The position numbers and the translations under genes were made by a program. A DNA stretch of 64,000 bases from Annona cherimola (lineage: Eukaryota > Streptophyta > Magnoliopsida > Magnoliales > Annonaceae), in the NCBI GenBank assembly GCA_030490835.1, contig CM059972.1:34823452-34887451 (forward strand), written 5' to 3'. Positions 49,052 through 60,033 of the stretch are shown piece by piece (the stretch's first letter is position 1; each line of letters starts with the position of its first letter). The notes beneath the pieces are model-generated. The model did no database searches and was not told where the DNA came from. It saw nothing but the letters and a program-made list of their open reading frames with translations.

Positions 49052-52000
49052 TGTGGTGCCCCAAACCCGAGCGTCACATCCTGAGCCTTACCTCGGGATC
49101 GTATTGATTGGTAAATGTGATTAAGATTGTTGCCCTATCACACGGCGGGTTTTAACGGTGTTTATCCGATTTAATATTTCCTCATAAGAATTTAATTTCT
49201 CATATTTCCATCTCAAAGATAACTAAATCATTTCCAACTCATGCATAACTAAGCCATTTCAATCCATTCAAAACACATACACAACATGATGTTCAAGCAA
49301 CATTTCAACAATTGCCTAAATCAGATGTCACTGCCTGTATAAATCATAGTCATCAATATAAAACATTCAAATAGTTTACATCTATTCAACATGAATTATT
49401 CCAAAACATAGGAATACTAAAGTTTTTCCATGAATTTCTCAAGCTGGAACTTGCTCCGTCGCCATTTCTTGTTCTTCACCTTTCTTTGGGTTTGGAAAAC
49501 GAAAACGTGAGTCGAAACTCAATAAGCAAGCTATTTGCAATTTTACAGGCAAATCATTTCAGGCAACATTTTGCATTTAAAATCATATTGGAAAGCAACT
49601 TATACCTTGTCAAAAGGTATATCTTGGAAAATATAAATTTTGTACCCATCACGAGTACGATATGCATAATGCCATATGAAAACATAAACATAATCATCAT
49701 AATTCCCATAGGATGGAAGCTAGCCAGGCGACCATCCGTCCATGTTAACTCTCATTTCACAGAGGGCGCTGCCGGCCTTGGGCCTATTTTAAATGACTTG
49801 GCCACACCAAGGGGGAACAATCGGTCCGCTTATACCCTTCAAGTGGACCTAGTACCCTGTGCACATGAACTTTTTCATAAATCCATCTTTGACATGCTAG
49901 CATGATTTTCAATTAGAAACATAGAATCACATCATTTTTCTATAATCATTTATCAAAAGAAATTTCATAATATCACATTTGAAGTAAAAACATCATTTCA
50001 ACACCATTTTGCTAAGGAATGGCCATCCTTAAACATATTAGAAATAATTTCCACAATTTCATCAAACAAGTTAAAGCAAAAATTGCATTTATGTAAACAA
50101 TTTAGAAAATTTGCTTGCTTACCTGTGTCTCTTAGCTTTCCGACTCCACTTTTTCTTTGCCTTTGCCTACATGAGAATAATATATTTTTTTCATATATTT
50201 CTTTTTCTCATATTTCATTTAGTTTTCCAACCCATTCCATTCACATATATCATTTATTTGACTTCACAAGTCATTATGCACATATATAGCACATTTCTAC
50301 ACATCTCATCGGTTAACACATAACATATATAACCCCATAGATAGGGTATCCATTTCAATCACATAAAATTCTTTCAATAATTATCATACATAGGTTCATT
50401 AACCTTCATTTTTCAATTTATCAATCCTTTTCCAAAATACACGCATTGGTGCCCATTTTAAGCATACGTCGTTGTCTCAGCTTCATTAATCAATTCCAAA
50501 ATTTTGGAATTATCATTATGAAATTATAAACAGATATATAATCATGAAATTCAATATATTTTCATGCATTTTTTGCATAAAACCATATTTCACAAATCAT
50601 TTAGTATCATTGCATATCTATCTCTTCACATATGCCCACTTGGCAACACTTACATAACATATTTCATAAAATTTTCTAAGTCAGCAACTTAATCCATATT
50701 TCAACGTGTTAATTACCCTTAATTATCACTGCATTTAGGGTATTTTTATGAAATTTAAATCCACTCACCATAGGTTTCCAAAACAGCAAGTTTGGAACCC
50801 ATTTTTCACTCATTTAACGTGTCTTTTGACACATAACCCTAAGCAGTTTAATAAATCCGAATTTTCAGCAAATAATTACATTTTTACTAATCCAAATTTA
50901 TGGAATTAACACATGCTTAAGATTCATAAACAAGTTTATCTCAAAATAGCAAGTTGCTTAACCGTTTCCGTCCCGTTTCCACTCTGTTTAGCCATTGTTT
51001 CATTAATCCATAAAAATTAGATTTGAGTTTATTTTCCCAAATCATTTTGAGAATCAATAATACATTAACCCTAGGGTATTTTACCCTACAAAGCATTCAC
51101 AAAGCATGCAAACCTATTTCCATATGATTTTTAGCATAGAAACAAAGAAATCGGGTCATATTTACCCCTTTGCATTCCATATTTTCTAAAATTCATCATT
51201 TAAGCACGAATCAACATATGTTTTGCATTAATACATGATTAATAACCTAATCACATCATCAAACCAAAACAGAAACTTTTCATGGAGCTTTAGGGTTTAT
51301 CAACTTGAGTTTTCAACTCATATATCATTCAAAACTTCACTTTTCATCATCTAAATCATGAAAATTCATGCATACAATCTAACACCCATTCCATATTCAA
51401 TCAAAGGCATGTTAAATCATCATTTTAAGGATTCTTTAATCATCCCTTTCATATTCCCATTTTGGAGTTTAAAACTCAAAATAACCAACTCAAACAACAC
51501 ATATACTTACTTGGTTTAGTGCTAACTCAAACCCTAACACTTGGAGATGATTTCCTCCTAAAATTCACTTCTTTTTTTCTTGATTTTCTTCCTTATTTTG
51601 CTGGCCAAGAGGGGACATGAGCTGCTGGCTTTGTAGGAGAGAAATTTCAGCACTTAGAGAATTTTCCAAAGACCATTCACTTGAACGTGCATGGGTTTAT
51701 ATGTTGTTGGTTATATCCAATTGTGGACCCCACCTTTGCTGGGTTTTTCCACACCATTAAATGGTAACTTATGCTCTTTGAAGTGCTGGACATTTTACAG
51801 CCATGTAAATTTGGTTTTTACCATTTTTCAAAAATCACAAAACTGCTTCAATCCTAGCCGTCCAACTGCCTCCCATGACTCACGTCCCTGCTGCCTTTGA
51901 TTTCCAGCAATTTTTCATTTTTTTTCAACCCTAATTTAAGGGTAAATTATACACTTAATTACCCTTGAATTTATGTATTAATTTTGTGTTTAAAAAAATT

Positions 52001-53038
52001 CAAAAAATGGCAGAAACCAACCATATTTCTGCACGTTAATTGCCCCCATTTGCTGTCAACTTTTTCCACTTTCATGGCAGCTGCATTTTAATATTTTTCT
52101 TGCTGAAACTTTGCATAATTGAATGCATATATTGGTGTTCCTACATCTTAGGAACATAAGTACATATTTTAAAAATAAAAAAAATCAAAATAGGCAGCAA
52201 TATGACCCCTTGGACGTCCCCATTGTGCCACATTGCCTATGCCCTCTTTTGAGCATTTTGTAGCTCCATCATAGGGTGTATTCATTGCTGGATTTTCTGT
52301 GTATATTAGTATTTCATAATAATACACAAAATACCTTAGAAATGGGCTGCATTCGACACCTCGATTTTCATTAAAATAATGCAATTATGCATTTACTCTA
52401 GCATTAATTGAAAGGTACTTTTGAGGTTCATTAGTCAACCATGCTCACCTTTTTCAATGCAGTTATTTTCTCATTATTTCAAGCTTAATCTAATTCATCC
52501 AAAATGTGCATCTCATAATTTCATTCAACCGTTTCGATTTTCATCTCAATCCGATTTTCCAAGCTCCCGTTATAGCCGTTTAAAGTTAACGGTTGAAATT
52601 GAGATATGATCAATAAATCATTATACTCATTGCATCAAAAAATTTCATAACCCAATAATTCCACAATACCAAGCCCAACATCATTAATTTCTATTTCAAA
52701 TTTCACTTGAATCCGCCTTACAGCCGTTGAGTTATAAATTTTTCAATATTTTTCCACTTAACTTAACAATTATCACACCAATGCTCATTATTCATTTTAA
52801 ATGAATTAAAATGATTTTCCATGATGTATTTGCACATTTAAATCAACAACAATTTACTCCAATCCCATTGTCTCATATTAGCTTAAACTGATTAATCACA
52901 CCATTATTGCGAATCCTTAACCCTAATTGCAATAATTAGCAAAATCACATAAATTATTCATAATTCAATAATTCACATATAAATATCATATACATGATTA
53001 ATGTATACATGTAAGTTCTACATGGGTTGGGTTTCACA
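49052..53038 (-). repeat. 3' LTR of the chromovirus (3987 bp)
   Basis: Plus strand TGTGGTGCCCC...GGGTTTCACA. On the minus strand the LTR start TGTGAAACCC directly follows a purine tract and pol, which fixes orientation. It shares many blocks with the solo LTRs at 16468 and 32558. ORFs inside are short and without domains. Confidence 0.88.
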
Positions 53039-53057
53039 ATCCTCCCCCCTTATAATA
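53039..53057 (-). promoter_or_regulatory. chromovirus polypurine tract
   Basis: On the minus strand TATTATAAGGGGGGAGGAT abuts the LTR start TGTGAAAC. It lies about 20 bp after the stop codon of pol. Confidence 0.85.
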
Positions 53058-53076
53058 GGTTTCGTCCCGGAACCGC

Positions 53077-55864
53077 CTATTCTTTAAATAGCTGGGGGTA
53101 TTTCCGTTCCACTTCTTCTTTTAACTCCCAAGTGGCTTCATTTTCGGAATACCGGTTCCATCGTACCTTCATGTACTCGATTTCTCGATTCCGAAGTTTT
53201 TGTACCTTGTGATCCAAGATTCTCACTAGACTTTCTTCATAATTCAGATAATCTTGAATCGGTAAATTCTCAGCCACTAATATATGTGTCGGGTCCGGAA
53301 CATACTTTCTAAGCATCGATATATGAAACACATTGTGAACTAGGGCTAGCGCTGGTGGTAAGGCTACTCGATATGCCAACTTCCCAACCTTTTCCAAAAC
53401 CTCAAATGGTCCAATATACCTGGGATTCAGCTTTTCCCTTTTCCCAAATCTTGTAACTCCCTTGAATGGCGTGACCTTTATAAACACGTGTTCGCCGACT
53501 TGGATGTTTAAATCCCTTCTCTTGCAATCTGTGTAGCTCTTTTGCCGACTTTGGGCTGTGAGTATACACTGATGAATAGTTCTCACATTGTCTTCCATTC
53601 TTTGAGATAAGTCTGGGGCTAACCTTTTCTCTCCAACTTCATCCCAGTTCAATGGCGTTCGACATCGCCGACCATATAATGCTTCAAATGGAGTCATTTG
53701 GATGCTAGCTTGGTAGCTATTGTTGTATGCGAATTCCGCAATCGAGATGTACTCGTCCCATGATCCTCCAAACTTCAAGGTACACATTCGGAGCATATCT
53801 TCAATAATTTGATTCACCCGCTTCGTTTGTCCATCGGTTTCAGGATGAAAGGCTATACTGAACTTAAGTTGGGTGCCTAGAGTTTTGTGCAAGATTTTCC
53901 AAAACCTTGACATAAATGTTGCATCTCGATCCAAGACAATCGACTTTGGCACTCCATGGAGTCATACAACCTCTTTATAATAAACCTTAGCCAGCTTTTC
54001 TACGGTATAAGTCCTTTTGATAGGTAGGAAATGCGCAACTTTCGATAACTTATCTACGATCACCCATACGGAATCGTTTCCTGCTTGGGTCCTAGGTAAT
54101 CTTTCTATGAAATCCATTGTGATGTCGTCCTATTTCCATTTAGGAATTTATAAGGACTGTAGCTTACCAGGGATTCTTTGGTGATCTGCCTTCACCCGTT
54201 GGCAAGTTAAACACTTAGCCATGTATTCAACGATCTCTCTTTTCATATTATTCCACCAATATGCTTTCTTGAGATCCTAATACATCTTAGTACTTCCCTG
54301 GTGAATAGAAAACGGCAAGAAATGTGCCTCTTTAAGGATCTATTCCTTCAACTCAGCTATATTAGGTATGCAAAGGCAACCCTTATACCTATACATACCT
54401 TGCTCATCAATAGCAAACTCATCCAACCCCTTTTTCTTCATTTTCTCGACATGTGTATGTAGGTCTGTATCCTTTTGCTGCGTAACCTTGATCTGTTCAA
54501 AAAGTGATGATTGTATGTGTAATTGTGATAACCTTGTTTGAACTCCTGATGGACATACAATCAATTCCATTTGTTGTATTTCCTTAAGCAACCCTTCTTC
54601 CTTGGTGATAAGATGTGCTAAGCTGACATTTCGGCTCAATGCATCAGCTACTACATTTGCCTTACCTGGATGGTATAGAATTTCAAAATCATAGTCCTTC
54701 AATAATTCAAGCCATCTCCTTTGTCTCATATTCAATTCCTTCTGCGTAAAAATATATTCGAGGCTCTTGTGATCAGTGTAAATCTCACATTTTGCACCAT
54801 ACAGGTAACGTCTCCATATTTTCAAGGCAAATACCACAGCTGCAACTCTAAATTATGTGTGGGGTAGCTTATCTCATTAGGCTTTAGCTGCGTGATGCAT
54901 ATGCTATCACTTTACCCCTTTGCATTAAAACACAACCCAATGCTTTTCTCGATGCATCGCTATAAACCACAAACCCTTCATTTCCTTGTGGTAGGGTTAG
55001 AATGGGTGATTCTACTAACCATTGTTTCAATTCTTGGAAACTGCGCTTGTATTCCTCGGACCATACATACCTGACTCCTTTACGAGTCAACTTGGTTAAC
55101 GGGGCTGACAATTGTGAAAACCCTTCAACAAACCTTCTATAATAGCCGACCAATCCTAGAAAACTTCAAATTTTCGTAATGGTCGTCGGCCTTGGCCATT
55201 TCAATACCGCCTCAATCTTTTGAGGATCAACTTGAATACCCTTTTCAGATATTATATGCCCGAGAAATCCTATTTGTTTCAGTCAAAACTCACATTTCTT
55301 CAACTTGGCATACAATTTCTCTTTCCTAAACCTTTCTAAAACCCTTCGCAAGTGGTCTTCATGTTCTTTCTCTATTTTAGAGTAAATCAAGACATCATCG
55401 ATAAATACAACCATAAATTGATCCAGATAGTCCCGAAAAACCCTATTCATCATATCCATGAATACAACAGGGGTATTAGTAAGTTCGAAGGGCATTACCA
55501 GAAACTCATAGTGTCAATACCTGGTTCGGAATGCCGTTTTATGAGTATTGTCCGGACTTATCCTCAATTGATGATACCCTGACTGTAAATCAATCTTTGA
55601 GAAAGTCATAGCTCCTTGCAATTGATCGAATAGATCATCGATCCTGGGCAATGGATACTTATTCTTTATTGTAACCTTATTTAGCTCCCTGTAATCAATA
55701 CGTAATCTTAAACTTCCATCCTTTTTCCTCACAAACAATACCGGAGCTCCCCAAGGGGATACACTTGGTCAGATGAAACCCTTATCCAACAGCTCCTGGA
55801 TTTGTATCCATAGTTCATTCATCTCAGCTGGTGTCATTCTATAAAGAGTTTTAGAAATTAGAGT
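53077..55864 (-). pseudogene. chromovirus pol (RT, RNase H, integrase, chromodomain), decayed and 5'-truncated
   Basis: In minus-strand order: the start of reverse transcriptase (YRMTPAEMNEL, then [16 protein letters not shown] and [14 protein letters not shown]), the catalytic [10 protein letters not shown] block near 55390, the tether VGYYRRF, RNase H ([31 protein letters not shown]), the integrase zinc region (CLTCQR) and core (VIVDKLSK, VLDRDATF, HPETDGQ), and a C-terminal chromodomain (residues about 245-291 of the last frame, MKVRWN...EATWE...YPQLF). The glutamate expected after DGQ is lysine (DGQTKRVNQ). About nine in-frame stops break it. Most look like C-to-T or G-to-A changes, for example at Trp, Gln and Arg codons. 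The N-terminal part is cut at 55864 by the Sirevirus-like insertion. The enzyme is dead. Confidence 0.92.
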
Positions 55865-56560
55865 TGTATGGTCCCGAGTTGATGGCTAAACCCAAGAGGG
55901 GAGGGGTGAATTGGGTTCTTTTAAAAAATCTTTGGTAAATCAAAAACTTAACCCCTTTCAAAAATTAATCCCCTTATGAAAGCTAATGGAGAGCAAATTA
56001 AAATAACGCAGTAATAGAAAACAGAACACAAGATTTATAGTGGTTCGGGCAAACCTTCCCTACTCCACTCTTCCAAGCTCACACTCCGTTGTGACTTGGG
56101 TTCCACTATGTATTCCTTGAATACACTTAGAGTCACCGCTCTCTTCTAGATTCAAAGCTCTAGGGGGCATATACAACTAGAGCCACTTGCTCTCTTCTAG
56201 ATTCTAGCTCTAGGGGGCGTAACAACTCAATGCACAAGTAGGTGATGAGTCTCACTCCAATCACTTCTTGCATACACTTGATCTTAGCTATCCAAGATAA
56301 ATCAAGTTTAGTACAACAAAACAATAAAAATAAGCAAGAACTACACTTTACAGATTTGTGTAGACAGATCGAGCTCGAGAAAGAAATCAAAGACAGCTGG
56401 GATGATGATCGTTGAAGCAACTTGCAGTTTGAAGCTCTTTCTTCCTTTGAAACACTCAAATATGGAGAAAAGGGATTTGAAAGTCTTTCTTGCACTTCTT
56501 TTCTCTCTATGATCCTTAGAGTAGTGAGTATTCTTGTTTCTCACGTTCATTTGAATGTCT

Positions 56561-56567
56561 TTTTATA
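56561..56567 (-). promoter_or_regulatory. TATA box of the Sirevirus-like 3' LTR
   Basis: TATAAAA on the minus strand, about 75 bp downstream of the nearer AAGTCGACTT array. It is in the same relative place as 18595-18601. Confidence 0.6.
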
Positions 56568-56639
56568 GAATGAGGAAGATTGGAACGTTGTAGGAGTGGT
56601 TGGCGTGCAATAAATGAACTCCAACGTTCAAAAATTTGA

Positions 56640-56830
56640 CCGTTATACTCCAAGTCGAAGATGAAGTCGACTTGGCCTGCGACTTGGAAACCAAGTCGCA
56701 CATGGAGTCGACTTGGCCTGCGACTTGGGTTCTTTAGAAACTCAAGTCTGAGACTTGGGTCGACTTGGCTTTCAGACTTTAACTTAAGTTGATCCTGAAG
56801 TCGACTTGGGTTGCGACTTGGCTTGATCTA
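56640..56830. repeat. AAGTCGACTT palindrome array proximal to the TATA
   Basis: Alternating AAGTCGACTTGG, GCGACTTGG and CCAAGTCGCA motifs; the counterpart of 18250-18520. Confidence 0.85.
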
Positions 56831-57159
56831 TTGCAAAAACGCCTTGATCCTCACTTGAAATGTCTTGAATCTTGCAAACCATTTGAAAGCTTTGAGTCCT
56901 TGCACAATATATGTATGTTCCTTGCTTTGCTTTGGACTCACTTGGTCTTCACAACTTGGATATTACTCCATTTGGAAGCTAGCTTGAAGATTTGCTTTGA
57001 GCTTGATAGACTTGATTTGAATTTGTACTTAGATTCTTGCTTTGATCTTCAAAACTTAAGTTTCTCTTTAAGAGTAGTCTTTACATCTCATTTGTATGTG
57101 AGAAACTTCAAATGGATGTCTTGAATATGCTTTGAAACTTCAGCTTAGACCTCAAAACT

Positions 57160-57490
57160 TCTCAAGTCGAAGTTGGAGTCGACCTGGTTTGCGACTTCGC
57201 CCAAGTCGCACTTGGAGTCGACTTCGTCTGCGACTTCGTCATCTTCGGGAGCCAGATTTCAACGCTGGACTTTTTTGTGCACTTTGAAGTCGATGCTGGA
57301 GTCGACTTCGTATGCGACTTGACTACCCAAGTCGCATGTGGAGTCGACTTGGCCTGCGACTTCACTCGTCAGAATTCCATTTTCAACTCTGTCCAGTTTT
57401 GGCTTGTTTGAAGTCGTTAGTGGAGTCGACTTCACTATCGACTTCACTCCCAAGTCGAAGTTCAAGTCGACTCGAAGATCGACTTGACTT
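57160..57490. repeat. AAGTCGACTT palindrome array distal
   Basis: Counterpart of 17480-17800: repeated GAAGTCGACTT, GAGTCGACTTCG and TGCGACTTCG words. The small frames here on both strands only reflect the repeat. Confidence 0.85.
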
Positions 57491-57613
57491 CTCTGCTTTC
57501 CTTAAACACTTGGCAAACATATTAGTCATATATATATACTCAAATTAGTTCTTGTTAATCATCAAAACTCAATCCTTGGTCAATTTGTTTTATTTTGAAC
57601 ATTGTTTCCAACA

Positions 57614-57628
57614 ATCTCCCCCTTTTTG
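57614..57628 (-). promoter_or_regulatory. polypurine tract 1, adjacent to the LTR
   Basis: The minus strand reads CAAAAAGGGGGAGAT immediately before the LTR start TGTTGGAAAC. This is the functional plus-strand priming position. Confidence 0.9.
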
Positions 57629-58042
57629 ATGATTGACAAAACTTCATTTGAGTTGATACCTTTAAAAAAAAAATTCAAACATGTTCATTTGAGAAAACAG
57701 AGCATATAAGTATCCTTGAACATATAATTTAGAGTTTTGAGTTTAAATGAGAACATTTTCAGAACATTAGTCATTTTGGCATAGAGTATGCTTGAATACC
57801 TTACAAGCCATATATTGAGTATTAATCATTAAGAATACTTTGTATTTATAAAAATTGCAATCACTTATCAAATATATCAATCATATCAATCAAAAACCAC
57901 TAAAACATCTTTTCATATATATATATGAAGTTTCATTACAGAGAACAAAAATTAAAGCATAAATGAAACCTTAAATACAATGTACCCAACCCAAAACTTA
58001 AAAAAAAAAAACTTTCAACTCAATTCCTATTCTATCTATTCT
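57629..58042. other. spacer between the two polypurine tracts
   Basis: About 414 bp of AT-rich non-coding sequence with a (TA)n-like run near 57916. No frame of interest. Confidence 0.6.
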
Positions 58043-58057
58043 ATCTCCCCCTTTTTG
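58043..58057 (-). promoter_or_regulatory. polypurine tract 2, exact 15-base copy
   Basis: The same 15 bases as at 57614-57628, immediately after the stop codon of ORF3. Duplicated purine tracts upstream of the 3' LTR have been described for Sireviruses (recall). Confidence 0.75.
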
Positions 58058-59626
58058 TCAATCAAGCAAAAATAATGATTTGATGAATTGAAATTGAGAG
58101 ATCGGATATGGAATAGGTTTGATGGGACAATGATGGGCCGAGGAGTAAACAAGAGAAGCGTGATCGGGAGTTGCCTCTCTATGAACTGAACCCGACTCGT
58201 AGGGATCGAGTTCAGGCATGGGTCTCTTCTTATGATGGCCTGAGGCAAGATGATAGCGGATATTTCGCATTTCCCGCTCGATTCTATCTTGTCGGGAATG
58301 CATATCTTCAAGCGCATTAAGGACACCGGTGACAAGACTTGTCATCCGGTTTTCTTGATAGCCCATTTCTGCCCTCATGGCAATGATTTCATCTTTGAGA
58401 TCCCTTAGGGTGACCTCCTCAGAAGAGGTGGGAGGCACCCGTTCTCTTGCAGCGGACCGTTGTGGAGAGTAAGATCCGTGCGATGGAGGAGAAGCGGCCC
58501 GTGCAGGTGAAGCCATGGGAGATTGCTCCCCCTCAGCTTGTGCTTGGTCTTCTCGATGCTCTTCTTCTGGAGCTTCGGACCTGAGTTCAAGCACATTTAT
58601 CTTCATCCTCTGGATTAGTGCTTTGTTGATTGCATTGGTGGACTTGAGCACTTCGAATGGCTCGCCTTCAATGTCCACTTCAAAATGTTCGAGGATCTTT
58701 GTGATCCAAGTGCCGTAAGGAAGGACTCCCCTCGGATTATCCTTTCGACTCGCCAAGGCTTCTAGAAACAATCTAGGTAGACTCACCTTGACTTTATTTG
58801 TTACTTTCCATAAGATCCCAGCTTCTTGTGGGTTCAATTGATTTCTTCCACCGCCCTTTGGGTAGATGCAGTGGGCAATGAGAAGTCTTAGAACCCGTAG
58901 TCTTGGTGATAAATCCATGTATCGAAGAAATTTGATGCCCGGATGATACTTGTTACTCCGGGTGAGCTGATTGTATATCTGATCCATTGTGAGATCCTCA
59001 GGAAAAGGTTCTTCAACATAGGGGACTCCAAGTATTTGTCCTAAATGACTCATTGCTCTGGTCTGGCTTGGATTTAACCCGATTCCAAAATCCATTTCCA
59101 CTTCTTTGACATATGTACCAAAATTTTCTTCATCCCACTCATAGTAAAAGATTCTGGTAAGATCTGGATAGACCCTGTCATCCTCCTTTAGCAATTTGGT
59201 CCATCCTTGAAAATCTAATAGGTCTTCTATGTCGGACCCATAATCTTTTAAAAATTTAAAATCTATGATTTTTGGTATGAATACCTTTCGTTCATAGAAG
59301 TTCTTGTAGAATCGGCCATGATTGATCTCTGTTCTGAAATAGGTAGTGGGCATCTTTAGTACTTGAGTTTTTCCAGCCACGGCGCCCCTTCTACTTGCCC
59401 CGGAGTGTGTGCTCTGTGAGGTTTGGGCTTGTTCCTCACGACCCGCAGTGTTGGATGGAGTTCCTTCTTGGAATCGGACTCTTCTGCCCGTAGATGTAGA
59501 GGGTTCCTCTCTTGCCCTTTTTGCGGGTGTCCTAGCTTTTCTAGGAATTTCTTTCTCTGTGAGAGATTTGGAAGGTCTAGGCACAGGCTTTTGTGATGGT
59601 TTTGAGACGGCTTTCTTTGGGGCCAT
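58058..59626 (-). CDS. ORF3 of the Sirevirus-like element (env position; plant 'transposon protein'-like domain)
   Basis: An open frame of 522 codons from the ATG at 59626 (MAPKKAVSK). The frame stays open up to an ATG at 60010, 23 nt after the pol stop. That extra 128-residue part is encoded largely by the palindrome repeat and a CT-rich leader, so I prefer the inner start; if the outer one is used, a hydrophobic Phe/Leu-rich stretch would sit near its residues 56-70. From the inner start, residues 1-90 are basic and Ser/Pro-rich. Residues about 100-326 form a domain with RFYKNFYERKVFIP, QGW and a second half with LIAHCIYPKGG and LPRLFLEA. A low-complexity linker and a probable coiled coil (403-460) follow. 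The domain order and spacing match the gypsy ORF3 at 5550-6665. No clear membrane anchor was seen in the core. Function unknown. Confidence 0.8.
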   Translation of the reverse strand: MAPKKAVSKPSQKPVPRPSKSLTEKEIPRKARTPAKRAREEPSTSTGRRVRFQEGTPSNTAGREEQAQTSQSTHSGASRRGAVAGKTQVLKMPTTYFRTEINHGRFYKNFYERKVFIPKIIDFKFLKDYGSDIEDLLDFQGWTKLLKEDDRVYPDLTRIFYYEWDEENFGTYVKEVEMDFGIGLNPSQTRAMSHLGQILGVPYVEEPFPEDLTMDQIYNQLTRSNKYHPGIKFLRYMDLSPRLRVLRLLIAHCIYPKGGGRNQLNPQEAGILWKVTNKVKVSLPRLFLEALASRKDNPRGVLPYGTWITKILEHFEVDIEGEPFEVLKSTNAINKALIQRMKINVLELRSEAPEEEHREDQAQAEGEQSPMASPARAASPPSHGSYSPQRSAARERVPPTSSEEVTLRDLKDEIIAMRAEMGYQENRMTSLVTGVLNALEDMHSRQDRIEREMRNIRYHLASGHHKKRPMPELDPYESGSVHREATPDHASLVYSSAHHCPIKPIPYPISQFQFIKSLFLLD

Positions 59627-59859
59627 TTGGAATGAGATATGAGGTTTGAAAATGGAGTTGTGATAGGCTGCCTGTTGGCAAGAAAATGAGAGAGAGAAGC
59701 CGGAGATGGAGGATTCAACCGGAGAATCGCCGGAAAAAATGGTATGCCGGAGGAGAGAATCGCCGGGAGAGAAGAAAAAAGGATGGTCTGGCGGGAAATG
59801 AGGGAGAAAGAAAAAGAAAGGAAAGAAATAGAGAAGAAAAAGGAATTCGGACGGTCGCG

Positions 59860-60000
59860 CGCTCGCGGAGTCGACTTGCCCTAGGCGAAGTCGACTTCGG
59901 TCCTTCTGGAGTCGACTTCGCCTGGAGGCGGAGTCGACTTCGACCCTAGCGGAGTCGACTTCGCTTCTGGAGGCGGAGTCGACTTGACTCATCGACTTGA
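59860..60000. repeat. internal AAGTCGACTT palindrome array between pol and ORF3
   Basis: Five or so copies of GAGTCGACTT, with AAGTCGACTTCG variants, outside the LTRs, followed (minus sense) by a CT-rich leader at about 59700-59850. It uses the same motif as the LTR U3 arrays. No TATA box is visible downstream. Confidence 0.8.
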
Positions 60001-60033
60001 CATTTTCCAATTTAATTTTCTTATTTATTTTTC

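Larger units (their letters stand above)
49052..55864 (-). mobile_element. chromovirus (Tekay/Del-like Ty3/gypsy), 3' part only
   Basis: A 4-kb LTR, polypurine tract and the RT-RNase H-integrase-chromodomain part of pol, all in minus-strand order. The 5' part (gag, protease, 5' LTR, primer site) lies beyond the Sirevirus-like element inserted at 55865 and is outside the window. Long LTRs together with a C-terminal chromodomain are typical of the Tekay/Del group; the group assignment is by recall. Confidence 0.88.
55865..57613 (-). repeat. 3' LTR of the Sirevirus-like element
   Basis: Plus strand TGTATGGTCCCGAG...GTTTCCAACA, 1749 bp. It matches the solo LTR 17351-19234 in reverse. Palindrome blocks lie at about 56640-56830 and 57160-57490, both upstream of the TATA in transcription sense. 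An internal duplicate 'tctagggggc..ataacaac' block occurs at about 56155-56225. Confidence 0.93.

Noticed and set aside
49486..49905. 139-codon plus-strand frame
   Set aside because: Lies within the 4-kb chromovirus LTR. The collinear solo LTRs do not conserve it.
59626..60010. N-terminal 128-residue extension of copia ORF3 as a signal or membrane region
   Set aside because: The hydrophobic stretch comes from a CT-rich leader and the rest from the palindrome repeat. The internal ATG gives a start comparable to the gypsy ORF3. It is kept only as an alternative start.
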